A stretch of DNA of 64,000 nt from Gammaproteobacteria bacterium (GCA_026982565.1 JALSGV010000074.1:1-64000), one strand, 5' to 3'; shown: positions 41,000 to 51,546, numbered from the stretch's first letter. Numbers and translations are program-made. The notes: generated by a model from the letters alone, not told the origin.

Positions 41000-42274
41000 A
41001 TGAATGATCCTGTAAGTTATTTGTTTGCCTTTTTCGCGACGGTCGTGCTCATCGGCGCTTTGACGCCCTTGGCGCACAAGGTTGGCCTGATCGACCGCCC
41101 CACTGCCAGAAAAAGACATGAAGCCGACACCCCCCTCGTTGGCGGTTTGGCCATCTATATGGCCGTGGTTATCAGCATCATGATGCTCGACTACGAATTC
41201 TCTGCGTTTGCCAGTTTCTTCATTCCATCCATTCTCATCATAAGCGTCTGCCTGTGGGACGACCTGCGAGATCTTTCCTATACCATACGCTTGGCCGCAC
41301 AAGTAATTGCCGTGCTGCTGATGTGCATGCTGGGCGGCGTAATCGAGAATATTGGCATCCTCACCCCGGATGGGTCTTTATTCTACCTGGGAATACTCGC
41401 GATCCCCTTTACCATTTTCTTTTCCGTTGGACTCATCAACTCATTCAACATGTGTGACGGCATCGACGGGCTGGTCGGCGCGCTGGCCCTGATCGCCTTG
41501 ACAGGGTTCAGCGTCGCCAGCATGCATGCCGGGCGCACAGAAGAACTGCAACTCATCCTGATCCTGATGAGCGCCATCATTGCTTTCCTGGTATTCAATT
41601 TCAGAACCCCCTGGCGCAAGCGCGGCCTGGTCTTCCTGGGTGATGTAGGCAGCATGTTTATCGGATTTGCCATGCTGTGGCTTGCCATACGGCTGACCCA
41701 GGGAGAAGAAAGGGCATTGGCCCCGATTACCGCCATGTGGTTCCTTGCCTTCCCCTTGTTTGATTCTCTGAGCATCATATTGCGGCGCCTCGTGCGCAGG
41801 CGCTCGCCCTTCTCCCCGGACAGGGAGCATTTCCACCATGTCCTGCTACTGGCTGGTTTTACCGTCAACCAGTCGGTCGGCATTATTATCCTGCTGGCCA
41901 CCCTGGGCGTAGCCTTCGGCCTGACCGGTGAAGCCCTAGGCGTCCATGAGCTGGTCATGCTGTTCCTCTTTGCGTCCTTATTCGGCCTCTACTACTGGGG
42001 CATGATGCGCGCATGGAAGGTGATGCGCTTTCTCAACCGCTCTATCTGCAGAAGGGCGGGGCTCGATCGGCGCAGGAATCGCGACCGCCGCAAAAAAGTC
42101 ATCGAGGATTGGGGAGCCACCCATACGGAGCGCAGAACCGCCGGCAGCGACCGGCGCGTGAGTGACAGACGGAACACCATACATAGAAGCCCTGCCAGCG
42201 CACATCAGAGCATCGACATGCACAAGCAGGATGAGCCCCGTCCTACAAAAGTGGCCAGCAAGCTGGTTAAATAA
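41000..42274 (+). CDS. wecA: undecaprenyl-phosphate GlcNAc-1-phosphate transferase (WecA/MraY family) with basic C-terminal tail
   Basis: WecA-type enzymes start O-antigen or other surface polysaccharides by moving HexNAc-1-phosphate to undecaprenyl phosphate. The first 345 residues carry about eleven helices and the catalytic motifs: RKRHEADTPLVGG, WDDLRD (D87, D88), FNMCDGIDGL (D153, D156), FLGDVGS, and the cytoplasmic DREHFHH. Residues about 350-424 form an unusual hydrophilic tail with repeated DRR/RR groups (LDRRRNRDRRKK, ERRTAGSDRRVSDRRN) not found in E. coli WecA (367 aa). A second initiating-type sugar transferase follows 21 bp downstream. Confidence 0.9.
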   Translation: MNDPVSYLFAFFATVVLIGALTPLAHKVGLIDRPTARKRHEADTPLVGGLAIYMAVVISIMMLDYEFSAFASFFIPSILIISVCLWDDLRDLSYTIRLAAQVIAVLLMCMLGGVIENIGILTPDGSLFYLGILAIPFTIFFSVGLINSFNMCDGIDGLVGALALIALTGFSVASMHAGRTEELQLILILMSAIIAFLVFNFRTPWRKRGLVFLGDVGSMFIGFAMLWLAIRLTQGEERALAPITAMWFLAFPLFDSLSIILRRLVRRRSPFSPDREHFHHVLLLAGFTVNQSVGIIILLATLGVAFGLTGEALGVHELVMLFLFASLFGLYYWGMMRAWKVMRFLNRSICRRAGLDRRRNRDRRKKVIEDWGATHTERRTAGSDRRVSDRRNTIHRSPASAHQSIDMHKQDEPRPTKVASKLVK

Positions 42275-42295
42275 GATTGTTTTGGAGTCCCTTTA

Positions 42296-43018
42296 GTGAC
42301 AGCAATAAGCGAACCGAAAGAAGCCTTTCTTTATCAGCCACCAGATGACATCACAAAAGAAAGATACAAGAATATTTTTGCTCTTTCCCGCCCCCTGCCA
42401 TCCAGGCCACTGAAAGTCGCCTTTGATAAAGCTTTCGCCGTTACTGTTTTAACGATCGCCTCCCCTGTCATCGCTGGACTCTACTTGGCGAACCTTATCG
42501 AAGGCCTGCTGATCCCGGAAAACAAAGGGCCTTTTATTTTTTACTACAATGCCATCAGCGGGGGAAAATTATTCAAGAAATACAAGATCCGCCTCATCAA
42601 GACAAAATACATCGACCAGGAGGGCGCGAAGCGCGGTGACTGGCATGCCTATTCCGCCGAATGGACTCCGGACAGCAGAACTTATGTGGGGCGATTCGTC
42701 AAGAAATTCTACCTGGATGAACTGCCCCAGTTCTATTGCGTCCTCAAGGGAGACATGAGCATCGTGGGGCCACGCCCCCTGGCCGTCCATCATTATGAAA
42801 GAGACCTCAAACAAGGCAACGTCACCAGGAAACTGCTGAAAGGCGGTATCGTGGGAGCGGGGCATGTGCTCAAAGGAAAGCCTGAGATGGGCAATGCCGC
42901 CGTCGAATACGATTATATCGAAAAATACCTCAGCCTTTCCCAACCGGCCCTGCTGCTCATGGACATGAAAATCCTGTGGAAGGCGGTGCTGGTCTTATTT
43001 GAAGGGAAAGGTCTTTAA
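42296..43018 (+). CDS. monotopic sugar-phosphate transferase (bac_transf family)
   Basis: The 240-residue protein belongs to the monotopic phosphoglycosyl transferases (WcaJ/PglC superfamily). It has one N-terminal hydrophobic segment (about 42-65), the catalytic D-E pair in FYLDELPQF, and the block KGDMSIVGPRPL. The usual K-F-R-T-M motif after the membrane helix is altered (KKYKIRLIKTK). It starts with GTG at 42296 preceded by GGAG. Such enzymes load a sugar phosphate onto a polyprenyl carrier. Which sugar is unknown. It probably forms an operon with wecA. Confidence 0.85.
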   Translation: MTAISEPKEAFLYQPPDDITKERYKNIFALSRPLPSRPLKVAFDKAFAVTVLTIASPVIAGLYLANLIEGLLIPENKGPFIFYYNAISGGKLFKKYKIRLIKTKYIDQEGAKRGDWHAYSAEWTPDSRTYVGRFVKKFYLDELPQFYCVLKGDMSIVGPRPLAVHHYERDLKQGNVTRKLLKGGIVGAGHVLKGKPEMGNAAVEYDYIEKYLSLSQPALLLMDMKILWKAVLVLFEGKGL

Positions 43019-43038
43019 CAGACCAGGCCCGCCATCAT

Positions 43039-43788
43039 TCACTCTGGATCACCTACCGCGATTTCCCGTACAAACGGAACAGTCAAACGGCGCTGCGCAA
43101 CCTGGGATGCATAATCCAACCTGTCGAGCACGGCAAGCAATGCATGCAGATCACGGGAAAAGTGGCGCAACAGGTAGAGCGCAACCTCATCCGGCATCTG
43201 CATGCCGCGCTCCCTTGCCCATTGCTGCAGTATCCCGACCTTATGTTCATCCGCCGGTTGTTCGAGATGCAGCACCATGCCCCAGGCCAAGCGTGAGCGC
43301 AGATCCGGCAATCCAATATCCACCGCGCCGGGAGACACCCTGGCGGCAAAGATCATAAGGGCATCCTGCTCACGCAGACGATTGTACAAATGAAAGAGTC
43401 CGGTTTCCCAGTCCTCCTGACCGGCTATTCTGTCTACATCATCGATGCATACCAAGCGCATGGCCTCAAGCCCCTCAAATATTCCAGGAGCAAGCTCCGC
43501 GGCATGGGCAAGTGGAATATAGGCCGTCGCCCCCCCTCTCCCGGCTACGAAGTGACTGGCTGCCTGTAGCAAATGGGATTTTCCACAACCTCCGCCACCC
43601 CACAGATAAATACTCTGCCCTTCCTCTTGGCATACGGCCTCTCCCAGGTAATCCAAAGCCTCAATATTCCGCCCGGCGATGAAATTCCCGAAAGTTGCGG
43701 TATTTGGCAAACGAATACCCAGCGGCAACTGGATACTCACTTCCTGTCTAGCAACCACGCCAGCAGTCTCAAGCCCGGTTTCCATCAT
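43039..43788 (-). CDS. hda: DnaA regulatory inactivator Hda
   Basis: Hda, with the DNA-loaded sliding clamp, triggers hydrolysis of ATP bound to DnaA after initiation. The protein (about 249 residues from the ATG at 43786-43788) has the N-terminal clamp-binding peptide QLPL (VSIQLPLGIRL), a DnaA-like AAA+ domain with Walker A GGGGCGKSHL and Walker B LVCIDDVD, and the sensor region LPDLRSRLAWGMVL. It has no DnaA DNA-binding domain. The start is uncertain because several ATG/GTG codons are available (up to 43845) and none has a strong Shine-Dalgarno. It overlaps the end of pgsA by about 20 bp. Confidence 0.9.
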   Translation of the reverse strand: MMETGLETAGVVARQEVSIQLPLGIRLPNTATFGNFIAGRNIEALDYLGEAVCQEEGQSIYLWGGGGCGKSHLLQAASHFVAGRGGATAYIPLAHAAELAPGIFEGLEAMRLVCIDDVDRIAGQEDWETGLFHLYNRLREQDALMIFAARVSPGAVDIGLPDLRSRLAWGMVLHLEQPADEHKVGILQQWARERGMQMPDEVALYLLRHFSRDLHALLAVLDRLDYASQVAQRRLTVPFVREIAVGDPE

Positions 43789-44341
43789 TGGCGCGGCGCG
43801 CCTGACAGGCGCGCCGCCCCCAGGTCCAGACATAATCCACGCCACTCACCACTGTCGTACCCAGCACCACCAACACCAGCCAGTCCGTCAGCCATGACGG
43901 CAAGAACCCCAGCAGACTTTGTGACAAGACAACGGCAAGCCCCAGAATGATCTGGGCAAAGGTATTCACCTTGCTGATCAGGCTGGGCTCCATTGCATAC
44001 TTGCCGACGAGAAGAAAGTAAGCGGCGGCGCCGGCGACGATCAGGAGATCGCGCAAGATGACGGCCATCACCAGCCACAGGGGCAACAGCTCCAGCCACG
44101 CCAATGTAATATAGGTGCTCACCAGCAATAACTTGTCTGCTAGAGGGTCCAGGACAGAACCAAGGCGGCTGACATAGTTATAACGCTTGGCTATATAGCC
44201 ATCCAAGCCGTCCGAGATGCCAGCGACCGTATAGAGTAACAAGGCGTAGGAGAATTCCTCATGGAGCAGCAGCGTGACAATGGGCACTACCAGGAGAATG
44301 CGCAGCAGCGTAATGATATTGGGTATTTCAGCGTAGTTCAC
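43769..44341 (-). CDS. pgsA: CDP-alcohol phosphatidyltransferase, probable phosphatidylglycerophosphate synthase
   Basis: The 190-residue membrane protein has the phosphotransferase motif D47-G48-x2-A51-K52-x8-G61-x3-D65-x3-D69 and begins EIPNIITLLRILLVVPIVTLL, typical of PgsA-like enzymes. PgsA joins CDP-diacylglycerol and glycerol-3-phosphate, leading to phosphatidylglycerol and cardiolipin. The exact alcohol cannot be proved by sequence. GTG start (44339-44341) overlaps the stop of the DUF2066 gene by four bases; its own 3' end overlaps hda. Confidence 0.82.
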   Translation of the reverse strand: MNYAEIPNIITLLRILLVVPIVTLLLHEEFSYALLLYTVAGISDGLDGYIAKRYNYVSRLGSVLDPLADKLLLVSTYITLAWLELLPLWLVMAVILRDLLIVAGAAAYFLLVGKYAMEPSLISKVNTFAQIILGLAVVLSQSLLGFLPSWLTDWLVLVVLGTTVVSGVDYVWTWGRRACQARRANDGNRA

Positions 44342-45444
44342 TGTAACAAGCGATAAGTGATGACCATACCGGGCTCATCGGCAGGGGGCGGCGGGCCAGC
44401 GTCCGGCGCCAGGGTGCCGCCAAAGGCGATGGCCTGCCTCAAACCTGACTCATCCCCTCTGATTCTCAAGCGGAAGAATACATGATCCCCCTCCACCCGG
44501 GAGACCTGGAGACTGCTAACGGGATCGATGGATTCCAGATAATCCAGCACCCTGGCATAATCCTTCAGGGTATGGATGGCAGATACAGCAAGGATGCTCA
44601 CCCGGTCAGCGCTCCCCCCCCCTCTTTGCGCGAAACGCAGGGCGAGACTGTCGGCCGTACTGTCGATACCCGCCGCCAGCACTGCGCTGGCTTCGCTTGC
44701 TGTCGCGGACCAGTACTGTGGTTCGGCATCGCTGTACAAAGTCCAGCGCGCCTCCCATTCACCACCCTGGCGATGGTACAGGCGCCCCACCAGGACTGCC
44801 TCGCTCTGGTAACGCCGCGAAGCCGCCAGAATGCTGTCCTGAAAATTCCCCCACACATCCGTGAAATGCACAGCCGCCCGGTCCTCGAGATCCAACAGGG
44901 GAAAGAGCACGGGAATACCACGCCGCCGCGCCTCCAGGACAATTTCATCCTGAAGGGTCCTACCTGAATCGGAACCCACCATAAAACGGGATGTCTGATC
45001 CTGGACCGCCAGCCATATCAGGGTGGTGGGCCGGGCGCGCCCCCAGACAGGGTTGCCTGTATCGAACAGCAACTGGTTGACGGCCCTGGGATCGAAACTG
45101 ATGCGTAATTCCAGGGTGGGTAATTCCACGTCTCCTGGTTCACCCCCCTGTCTGGGCAGTTTGTGATAGCGGTATTGCTGAACATACCTCAGGGTATCGG
45201 TAAAGGCGTCTTTCAGGGCAGCTTGCGATGGCGTATCGCGATCACCGCTCACCTTGACCAACACCTCGGCAAAGGCTTCTCGTATGGCGCGCCCCCGCTC
45301 CACGGGTCCCTGCCCCGAAACGGGCACGGCCACTTCATAGAGCGTGGTCACCTCCGCCGCGAAAAGGGTCGACGACAAGGCGCCCGCCCCGATCAGGCAC
45401 ATCGTCAGGCCAAGCCATCCAATCGATGCAAAACGTCGTTTCAT
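44338..45444 (-). CDS. DUF2066 family exported protein
   Basis: The 368-residue protein begins with a signal peptide (MKRRFASIGWLGLTMCLIGA, then GALSSTLFAAE). Its body matches the DUF2066 pattern: EVAVPVSGQGPVERGRAIREAF and VLVKVSGDRD early, then LPTLELRISFDPRAVNQLL. Function is unknown; it is predicted periplasmic. It is the first gene of the DUF2066-pgsA-hda unit with overlapping junctions and is divergent from purM, an arrangement common in gammaproteobacteria. Confidence 0.85.
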   Translation of the reverse strand: MKRRFASIGWLGLTMCLIGAGALSSTLFAAEVTTLYEVAVPVSGQGPVERGRAIREAFAEVLVKVSGDRDTPSQAALKDAFTDTLRYVQQYRYHKLPRQGGEPGDVELPTLELRISFDPRAVNQLLFDTGNPVWGRARPTTLIWLAVQDQTSRFMVGSDSGRTLQDEIVLEARRRGIPVLFPLLDLEDRAAVHFTDVWGNFQDSILAASRRYQSEAVLVGRLYHRQGGEWEARWTLYSDAEPQYWSATASEASAVLAAGIDSTADSLALRFAQRGGGSADRVSILAVSAIHTLKDYARVLDYLESIDPVSSLQVSRVEGDHVFFRLRIRGDESGLRQAIAFGGTLAPDAGPPPPADEPGMVITYRLLQ

Positions 45445-45610
45445 TATCCTGTTGACTTCATTTTGGCCCGTTTTTCCGTAAGCGGATTGTACCGCCTTCT
45501 TTGGCGCTTTGTCAGGTCCTGGAGGTTATTGAATGAGTCAAGGGGCTGTAAGCGCATCGGATTTACGTTAGAATGAGCACCCTTTTCACATAGTGCCGGC
45601 TTATCTGGAA

Positions 45611-46657
45611 ATGAAATCTGACCAAGACCCCCCTTTTCTCAGCTATCAGGACGCTGGCGTGGATATCGATGCCGGCAACAGGCTGGTGGACAGGATAAAG
45701 CCCATCGCACGGCGAACCACCCGCCCCGGCGTACTGGCGGGCCTGGGAGGATTTGGGGCCCTGTTCGAACTCCCCCTGGAACGCTACCGTCAGCCGGTGC
45801 TGGTCTCGGGCACCGACGGCGTCGGCACCAAGCTGAAACTGGCCATGGCATCGGGCCGGCATGACACCATCGGCATCGACCTGGTCGCCATGTGCGTGAA
45901 CGACCTTATCGTGCAGGGCGCCGAACCCCTGTTCTTTCTCGATTATTTCTCCACCGGCCGCCTCGATGTCGACATGGCCGAGCAGGTCATCTCAGGGATT
46001 GGCCAGGGTTGTGAACTGGCCGGCGCCGCCCTGGTGGGGGGCGAGACCGCCGAGATGCCGGGCATGTACGAGGGCGATGAGTACGACCTGGCCGGGTTCT
46101 GTGTCGGCATCGTGGAGAAGGAGCGCCTTATCGACGGCAGCCGCGTGAGCCCCGGCGACGCCTTGATCGCTCTCGCCTCCTCCGGCCCCCATTCCAATGG
46201 CTATTCGCTCATTCGCAAAATCATCGAGGTCAGCAGTGCGGATCTTCATCAACACCACGAAGACGGCACGCTGCTGGACGCCCTGATGGCGCCCACGCGC
46301 ATCTACGTCAAACCCCTCCTGCAGCTGTTCGAGCATGTGCCAGTGAACGCCCTGGCCCACATCACGGGCGGAGGCGTCCTGGAGAACCTGCCCCGCGTAC
46401 TGCCGACCCATTGCAAGGCCGTCATCGATGATTGGCAGTGGCCCGCCATCTTCCACTGGCTGCAGGCGCAGGGCAAGGTGGCGCGGGAGGAAATGCTGCG
46501 CACCTTCAACTGTGGCGTGGGGATGATCCTCTGTGTCGGGCGCCAGGATGCGAAGCAGACACTGGATCGCCTGGAACGGCTCGGGGAAACCGCCTGGGAG
46601 ATCGGCGCCATCGCTGAGCGCTCAAATGATGAGGCCGCGGTTCAGATCCCCGCCTGA
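45611..46657 (+). CDS. purM: phosphoribosylformylglycinamidine cyclo-ligase
   Basis: PurM (AIR synthetase) closes the imidazole ring in purine synthesis, using ATP. The 348-residue protein has [17 protein letters not shown], the loop [29 protein letters not shown], and [11 protein letters not shown], all characteristic. The ATG at 45611 matches the E. coli start region; a GTG six codons upstream (45593) is an alternative. purN follows 21 bp later, giving the conserved purMN operon. Confidence 0.97.
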   Translation: MKSDQDPPFLSYQDAGVDIDAGNRLVDRIKPIARRTTRPGVLAGLGGFGALFELPLERYRQPVLVSGTDGVGTKLKLAMASGRHDTIGIDLVAMCVNDLIVQGAEPLFFLDYFSTGRLDVDMAEQVISGIGQGCELAGAALVGGETAEMPGMYEGDEYDLAGFCVGIVEKERLIDGSRVSPGDALIALASSGPHSNGYSLIRKIIEVSSADLHQHHEDGTLLDALMAPTRIYVKPLLQLFEHVPVNALAHITGGGVLENLPRVLPTHCKAVIDDWQWPAIFHWLQAQGKVAREEMLRTFNCGVGMILCVGRQDAKQTLDRLERLGETAWEIGAIAERSNDEAAVQIPA

Positions 46658-46678
46658 CGCAGCACAGGGCATCGATCC

Positions 46679-47359
46679 ATGGCGACACCGCAGCGCAAAC
46701 TGGACATTGTCGTCCTTGTCTCCGGCAATGGCGGCAATCTGCAAGCCATCATGGACGCCATCGCCGGGAAAGAGCTGCCCGCCACCATCCGCGCCGTCAT
46801 CAGCAACAGGGAAGACGCCTATGGGCTGCGGCGGGCCGCGGCGGCCGGTATCCCGGTCGCGGTCGTCAATCACCGCGAGTTCCCCGACCGGCAGGCCTAT
46901 GACCAGGCTCTGCGGGCGGTGATCGACCGCTACCATCCCGGCCTGGTGGTGCTCGCCGGCTTCATGAGAATCCTCACCCCAGGCTTCGTGGCCCACTACG
47001 CAGGCCGCATGTTGAACATCCACCCCTCCCTGCTGCCCGCTTTTACCGGCCTCAATACCCACCAGCGCGCCCTGGAGGCCGGTGTCAAGGAACATGGCGC
47101 CAGCATTCACTTCGTCACCGCTGATCTGGACGCCGGGCCGGTGATCGTTCAGGCGCGTCTTCCTGTCACGCCCGCTGACACCGCCGAGACCCTGGCGTCA
47201 AGGGTCAAACTCCTGGAGCACCAGATCTATCCCCTGGCCATTCGCTGGTTTGCGGAGGGCCGTGTGCGCCTGCAGGACGATCAGGTCATCTTCGATGACA
47301 AGCCACTGCGCGCTCCCCTGGATTATGCCCAAATAAGCGGCACGGTTTCCCCCTCATAG
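46679..47359 (+). CDS. purN: phosphoribosylglycinamide formyltransferase 1
   Basis: PurN transfers a formyl group from 10-formyl-tetrahydrofolate to GAR. The 226-residue protein has the phosphate-binding start VVLVSGNGGNLQAIMD, the catalytic Asn-His-Asp set in MLNIHPSLLPAF and TADLDAGPVI, and GLNTHQRALEAG. It is slightly longer than E. coli PurN (212) by a C-terminal extension. It is the second gene of purMN and is convergent with dcd. Confidence 0.97.
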   Translation: MATPQRKLDIVVLVSGNGGNLQAIMDAIAGKELPATIRAVISNREDAYGLRRAAAAGIPVAVVNHREFPDRQAYDQALRAVIDRYHPGLVVLAGFMRILTPGFVAHYAGRMLNIHPSLLPAFTGLNTHQRALEAGVKEHGASIHFVTADLDAGPVIVQARLPVTPADTAETLASRVKLLEHQIYPLAIRWFAEGRVRLQDDQVIFDDKPLRAPLDYAQISGTVSPS

Positions 47360-47372
47360 GCAGCGTACGGCT

Positions 47373-47939
47373 TCAGGCCCTGGGGAGGGTCACCCCCTGC
47401 TGCCCCTGATACTTCCCTCCCCGGTCACGGTAGGAGGTTTCACAGACCTCGTCGGACTCGAAAAACAGCACCTGGGCGACGCCCTCATTGGCGTAGATCT
47501 TGGCCGGCAGGGGCGTGGTGTTGGAAAACTCCAGGGTGACATGCCCCTCCCACTCGGGCTCCAGGGGGGTGACATTGACGATGATGCCGCAACGGGCATA
47601 AGTGGATTTGCCCAGGCAGATGGTGAGGATGTTGCGCGGAATGCGGAAATACTCCACCGTGCGCGCCAGGGCGAAGGAATTGGGCGGGATGATACAGACA
47701 TCGGATTTGATGTCCACGAAGCTGTTGGCGTCGAAATTCTTGGGATCGACGATGGCGGAGTTGATATTGGTGAAGATCTTGAAGTCCTCCGCACAACGGA
47801 TGTCGTAGCCATAGCTGGATGTCCCGTAGGAAATCACCCGGTCATCCTCGCGACTCCTGATCTGGCCCGCCTCGAAAGGCTCGATCATGCCATGCTCCAG
47901 CGCCATGCGGCGTATCCAGCGGTCTGATTTAATGCTCAT
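47373..47939 (-). CDS. dcd: dCTP deaminase
   Basis: Dcd deaminates dCTP to dUTP to supply dTTP synthesis. The 188-residue protein matches E. coli Dcd (193) with SSYGYDIR, the nucleotide loop [10 protein letters not shown], and the catalytic-glutamate segment [16 protein letters not shown]. The ATG at 47937-47939 follows a pyrimidine-rich stretch with TTCGTG repeats (47943-47975). It lies downstream of mrp on the minus strand. Confidence 0.97.
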   Translation of the reverse strand: MSIKSDRWIRRMALEHGMIEPFEAGQIRSREDDRVISYGTSSYGYDIRCAEDFKIFTNINSAIVDPKNFDANSFVDIKSDVCIIPPNSFALARTVEYFRIPRNILTICLGKSTYARCGIIVNVTPLEPEWEGHVTLEFSNTTPLPAKIYANEGVAQVLFFESDEVCETSYRDRGGKYQGQQGVTLPRA

Positions 47940-48000
47940 TGGTTTTTCGTGTTTTCTCTTCGTGTTCTTCGCGCCAACCCGGCAGCCTCCCAGCCTGCCT

Positions 48001-49092
48001 TCAGGTATTCTGTATGACGATCTCCGGAAAACGCGCGCTGTAGTCCTTGGCCTGGAGCGCCAGCCTGGCCGCCAGTTTGCGCGCGATCTCCCGATAGGCC
48101 TGCGCCACCGAACTGTCCGGCTTGGCGATCACCGTGGGATTCCCATCATCCACGTCCTTGCGGATCTGCAGATCGAGGGGCAGTGCGCCCAGCAGTTCAA
48201 TACCATATTCCCCGGCCATGCGCTGTCCGCCCCCGGCGCCGAAAACAGGTTCCTCGTGCCCGCACTGACTGCAGACATGGGTGCTCATGTTCTCGATCAC
48301 GCCCAGCACCGGCACCTCAACCTTTTCGAACATCTTCACCGCCTTGCGCGCGTCCAGCAGGGCGATATCCTGGGGAGTGGTGACGATCACGGCGCCACTG
48401 ACGGGGATCTTCTGCGCCAGGGTCAGTTGCGTATCGCCGGTACCCGGCGGCAGATCGATCACCAGATAATCCATTTCCCTCCAGTTGGTATCTCCCAGAA
48501 GCTGCTGCAGCGCGGCCGTCACCATGGGACCGCGCCAGATCATGGGGGTCTCGTCGTCCACCAGGTAACCGATGGACATGGTCTGCAGGCCATGACTGAC
48601 GATGGGCTCCATGGACTTGCCATCACGGGACTCGGGCTTGCCGCGGCATCCCAGCATGCGCGGCTGGCTGGGCCCGTAGATATCCGCATCCAGCAGCCCC
48701 ACCCGGGCGCCCTCGGCCGACAGCGCCAGGGCCAGATTGACTGCCGTGGTCGATTTACCCACACCGCCCTTGCCTGAAGCCACGGCAATGATGTTCTTTA
48801 TGTTGGGTAAAGGCTTGATGCCTTTCTGCACGGCGTGGGCGATCACATCATGGCTTACGGACACAGTCAGGCTTGCCATCCCCTCCATGGCGGACAGGGC
48901 GTCTCTCACCTCGCGCTCCACTTGGGCAGCCACACCGGCGGATGGATAGCCGAGGACGATCTTCAGGGACACCCGGCCGTCCTCGACGGACAGATCCTTG
49001 ATTGCACCGGCCGCAACCAGATCCTGCCGCAGATAGGGATCCTGGCAGGTTTTCAAGGCGGCTTCGATTTGCTCGCGTGAGATATTACCCAT
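48001..49092 (-). CDS. mrp: iron-sulfur cluster carrier protein Mrp/ApbC
   Basis: Mrp is a P-loop ATPase that carries and delivers [4Fe-4S] clusters. The 363-residue protein has an N-terminal DUF59/FSCA domain (about 1-90), the Walker [12 protein letters not shown], and a C-terminal CxxC (CSQC) ligating the cluster. The ATG at 49090-49092 (MGNISREQ) is preferred; the frame extends 13 codons upstream without family similarity. It is divergent from metG, as in E. coli. Confidence 0.95.
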   Translation of the reverse strand: MGNISREQIEAALKTCQDPYLRQDLVAAGAIKDLSVEDGRVSLKIVLGYPSAGVAAQVEREVRDALSAMEGMASLTVSVSHDVIAHAVQKGIKPLPNIKNIIAVASGKGGVGKSTTAVNLALALSAEGARVGLLDADIYGPSQPRMLGCRGKPESRDGKSMEPIVSHGLQTMSIGYLVDDETPMIWRGPMVTAALQQLLGDTNWREMDYLVIDLPPGTGDTQLTLAQKIPVSGAVIVTTPQDIALLDARKAVKMFEKVEVPVLGVIENMSTHVCSQCGHEEPVFGAGGGQRMAGEYGIELLGALPLDLQIRKDVDDGNPTVIAKPDSSVAQAYREIARKLAARLALQAKDYSARFPEIVIQNT

Positions 49093-49241
49093 GTATGACT
49101 TCCTCTGAATGCACTTTGAATACGTTAGCATATTCCGCGGGCGGCAAGTGTAACCTGTATTCAGCGCGAGTTACACCCGGCATTCTTGCCCTGCCACGGG
49201 GAAGATGTATAACTGTCTAACACCAGGGGATTAAACGGGCG

Positions 49242-49269
49242 TTCAAGAATGCATCGAATACGCTATAAT
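49242..49269 (+). promoter_or_regulatory. possible sigma-70 promoter of metG
   Basis: A perfect TATAAT (49264-49269) lies 16 bp after the weak -35 TTCAAG (49242-49247), about 75 bp before the metG ATG. The position between divergent mrp and metG fits a metG promoter. Confidence 0.4.
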
Positions 49270-49344
49270 GAATAGTTTTACTTATGCCTTAGATCCAGGG
49301 TTCTGGTTATTCAGGCCTTGGCGCGGGCCCCGCGAAGAACAGCG

Positions 49345-51429
49345 ATGACAACGACAGCCAACAAGAGAAAAATCCTGGTTACCAGCGCCTTGCCCTATGC
49401 CAACGGCGCCATCCACATCGGTCACCTCGTGGAATACATCCAGACGGACATCTGGGTGAGGCACCAGAAGATGAGCGGCCACGAGTGCTATTATATCTGC
49501 GCCGACGACACCCATGGCACGCCCGTCATGCTGCGCGCCGAGCAGGAGGGCGTCACGCCCGAGACCCTCATCGAGCGCATGCACGGCGAACACCTGCGCG
49601 ACTTCAACGATTTTCACATCGCCTTCGACAACTATTATTCCACCAATTCGCCGGAAAACCGCGAGCTGGCCCAGGGGATCTATTCCCGCCTCAAGGAAGA
49701 CGGTTTCATCGATATCCGCCCCATCGAGCAGTTCTACGACCCGCTCAAGGAGATGTTTCTCCCCGACCGCTACATCAAGGGAGAATGCCCCCGCTGCCAT
49801 GCCGGGGACCAGTATGGCGACGCCTGCGAGGCCTGTGGCGCCACCTACAGCCCCACCGAACTGATCGACCCTGTTTCCGTCGTCTCCGGCGCCACGCCCA
49901 TCAAAAAACAGTCGGATCACCATTTCTTCAAGCTCAGCCAGTGCCGCGCCTTCCTGGAAGAATGGACGCGCCATGGCGGTTCCGCGGATGGCGCCCCTCC
50001 CCTGCAGAAAGAAGCCGCCAACAAGCTGGAAGAATGGTTCGAGGCGGGCCTGCGCGACTGGGATATTTCCCGTGACGCGCCTTACTTCGGATTCGAGATA
50101 CCCGGGGCGGAAGGCAAATACCTCTATGTGTGGCTGGACGCGCCCATCGGCTACATGGCCAGTTTCAAGAACCTCTGCGAGCGCAAGGCCCTGGATTTCG
50201 ATGCCTGGTGGCGTCCTGGCAGCGAGGCGGAACTGTACCATTTCATCGGCAAGGACATTCTCTATTTCCACGCCTTGTTCTGGCCCGCCACGCTGCATTT
50301 CTCGGGCTACCGCACCCCGAGCAAGATCTTCGTGCATGGTTTCCTCACCGTCAATGGCCAGAAGATGTCCAAGTCCCGCGGCACTTTCATCAATGCGCGC
50401 ACCTGGCTCAAGCATCTCGACCCGGAATACCTGCGCTATTATTTCGCCGCCAAGCTCAATGACCGCATCGAGGACCTGGATCTCAACCTGGACGACTTCA
50501 CCGCGCGCGTCAACAGCGACCTGATCGGCAAATACATCAACATCGCCAGCCGCTCCGCCGGCTTCATCAGGAAATCCTTCGGCGGCCGCCTGGCGGCGCC
50601 AGACAATGGCCGGGACCGGGCCATCCTCGATACCCTGCTGGAGGCGACCGCCACGATCCAGCAGCACTATGAGGCGCGCCGCTACAGCGAGGCCGTGCGT
50701 CTCATCATGGACCTGGCCGACCAGGCCAATGCCTATATCAACGAACACGAACCCTGGAAGACCATCAAGGAACCTGACTTGCAGCGCCGCACGCACCAGG
50801 TATGCTCCACAGGCATCAATCTGTTCCGCCTGCTGACCCTGTTTCTGAAGCCCATCCTGCCGCAACTCGCCCAGCAGGTGGAGGATTTTCTCAATATCCC
50901 GCCCCTGCAATGGCGTGATGCGCAGACCCTTCCGGCTGGGCATGAGATCAAGCCCTATCGTCACCTGGCCAAACGCATCGAGGCGCGGCAGACCGATGCC
51001 TTGCTGGAAGACAGTCGCGAATCCATTGCCAGCGCGCCACCCGAGGCGCATTCCCCCACCCGCCATGGGGAAACCCAGCAACACGTTCCCCCGCCCATTG
51101 CGGAGACCATCACCATCGACGACTTTGCCAAGATCGACCTGCGTATCGCCCGCATCGTAGCGGCGGAACACGTGGAGGGCGCCGACAAACTGCTGCGGCT
51201 CACACTGGACCTGGGTGAAGAAAAAAGGAATGTTTTTGCCGGAATCAAGTCCAAGTACAAACCGGAAGAACTCATCGGCCGGCACACGGTCATGGTGGCC
51301 AACCTGGCGCCGCGCAAAATGCGCTTCGGCGTATCAGAAGGCATGGTGCTGGCGGCCGGGCCGGGGGGCAAGGACCTGTGGCTGCTGCAACCCGACGAAG
51401 GCGCGCGGGCCGGCATGCGGGTCAAGTAA
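49345..51429 (+). CDS. metG: methionyl-tRNA synthetase
   Basis: MetG charges tRNA-Met. The 694-residue protein has the HIGH-type signature (IHIGHLVEY), the Cys-rich zinc knuckle [18 protein letters not shown], the KMSKS loop (GQKMSKSRG), an anticodon-binding helical domain and a C-terminal EMAP/tRNA-binding dimerisation domain ([13 protein letters not shown]). Length matches the E. coli long form (677). ATG at 49345 is chosen by homology; an in-frame TTG lies 27 bp upstream. Confidence 0.97.
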   Translation: MTTTANKRKILVTSALPYANGAIHIGHLVEYIQTDIWVRHQKMSGHECYYICADDTHGTPVMLRAEQEGVTPETLIERMHGEHLRDFNDFHIAFDNYYSTNSPENRELAQGIYSRLKEDGFIDIRPIEQFYDPLKEMFLPDRYIKGECPRCHAGDQYGDACEACGATYSPTELIDPVSVVSGATPIKKQSDHHFFKLSQCRAFLEEWTRHGGSADGAPPLQKEAANKLEEWFEAGLRDWDISRDAPYFGFEIPGAEGKYLYVWLDAPIGYMASFKNLCERKALDFDAWWRPGSEAELYHFIGKDILYFHALFWPATLHFSGYRTPSKIFVHGFLTVNGQKMSKSRGTFINARTWLKHLDPEYLRYYFAAKLNDRIEDLDLNLDDFTARVNSDLIGKYINIASRSAGFIRKSFGGRLAAPDNGRDRAILDTLLEATATIQQHYEARRYSEAVRLIMDLADQANAYINEHEPWKTIKEPDLQRRTHQVCSTGINLFRLLTLFLKPILPQLAQQVEDFLNIPPLQWRDAQTLPAGHEIKPYRHLAKRIEARQTDALLEDSRESIASAPPEAHSPTRHGETQQHVPPPIAETITIDDFAKIDLRIARIVAAEHVEGADKLLRLTLDLGEEKRNVFAGIKSKYKPEELIGRHTVMVANLAPRKMRFGVSEGMVLAAGPGGKDLWLLQPDEGARAGMRVK

Positions 51430-51546
51430 AACCGGGCGCCTGCATGACGACATGATGAACATTCAATGAGAGCTGCCGTTACCAAGATGAACATCGCTAT
51501 TACTGACAACAACCATGGCGGGCTGCGCGCCCTCTGAACCACCCCT

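Noticed and set aside
49282-51285. 667-codon frame opposite metG
   Set aside because: metG is unambiguous; the antisense frame is a codon-bias shadow.
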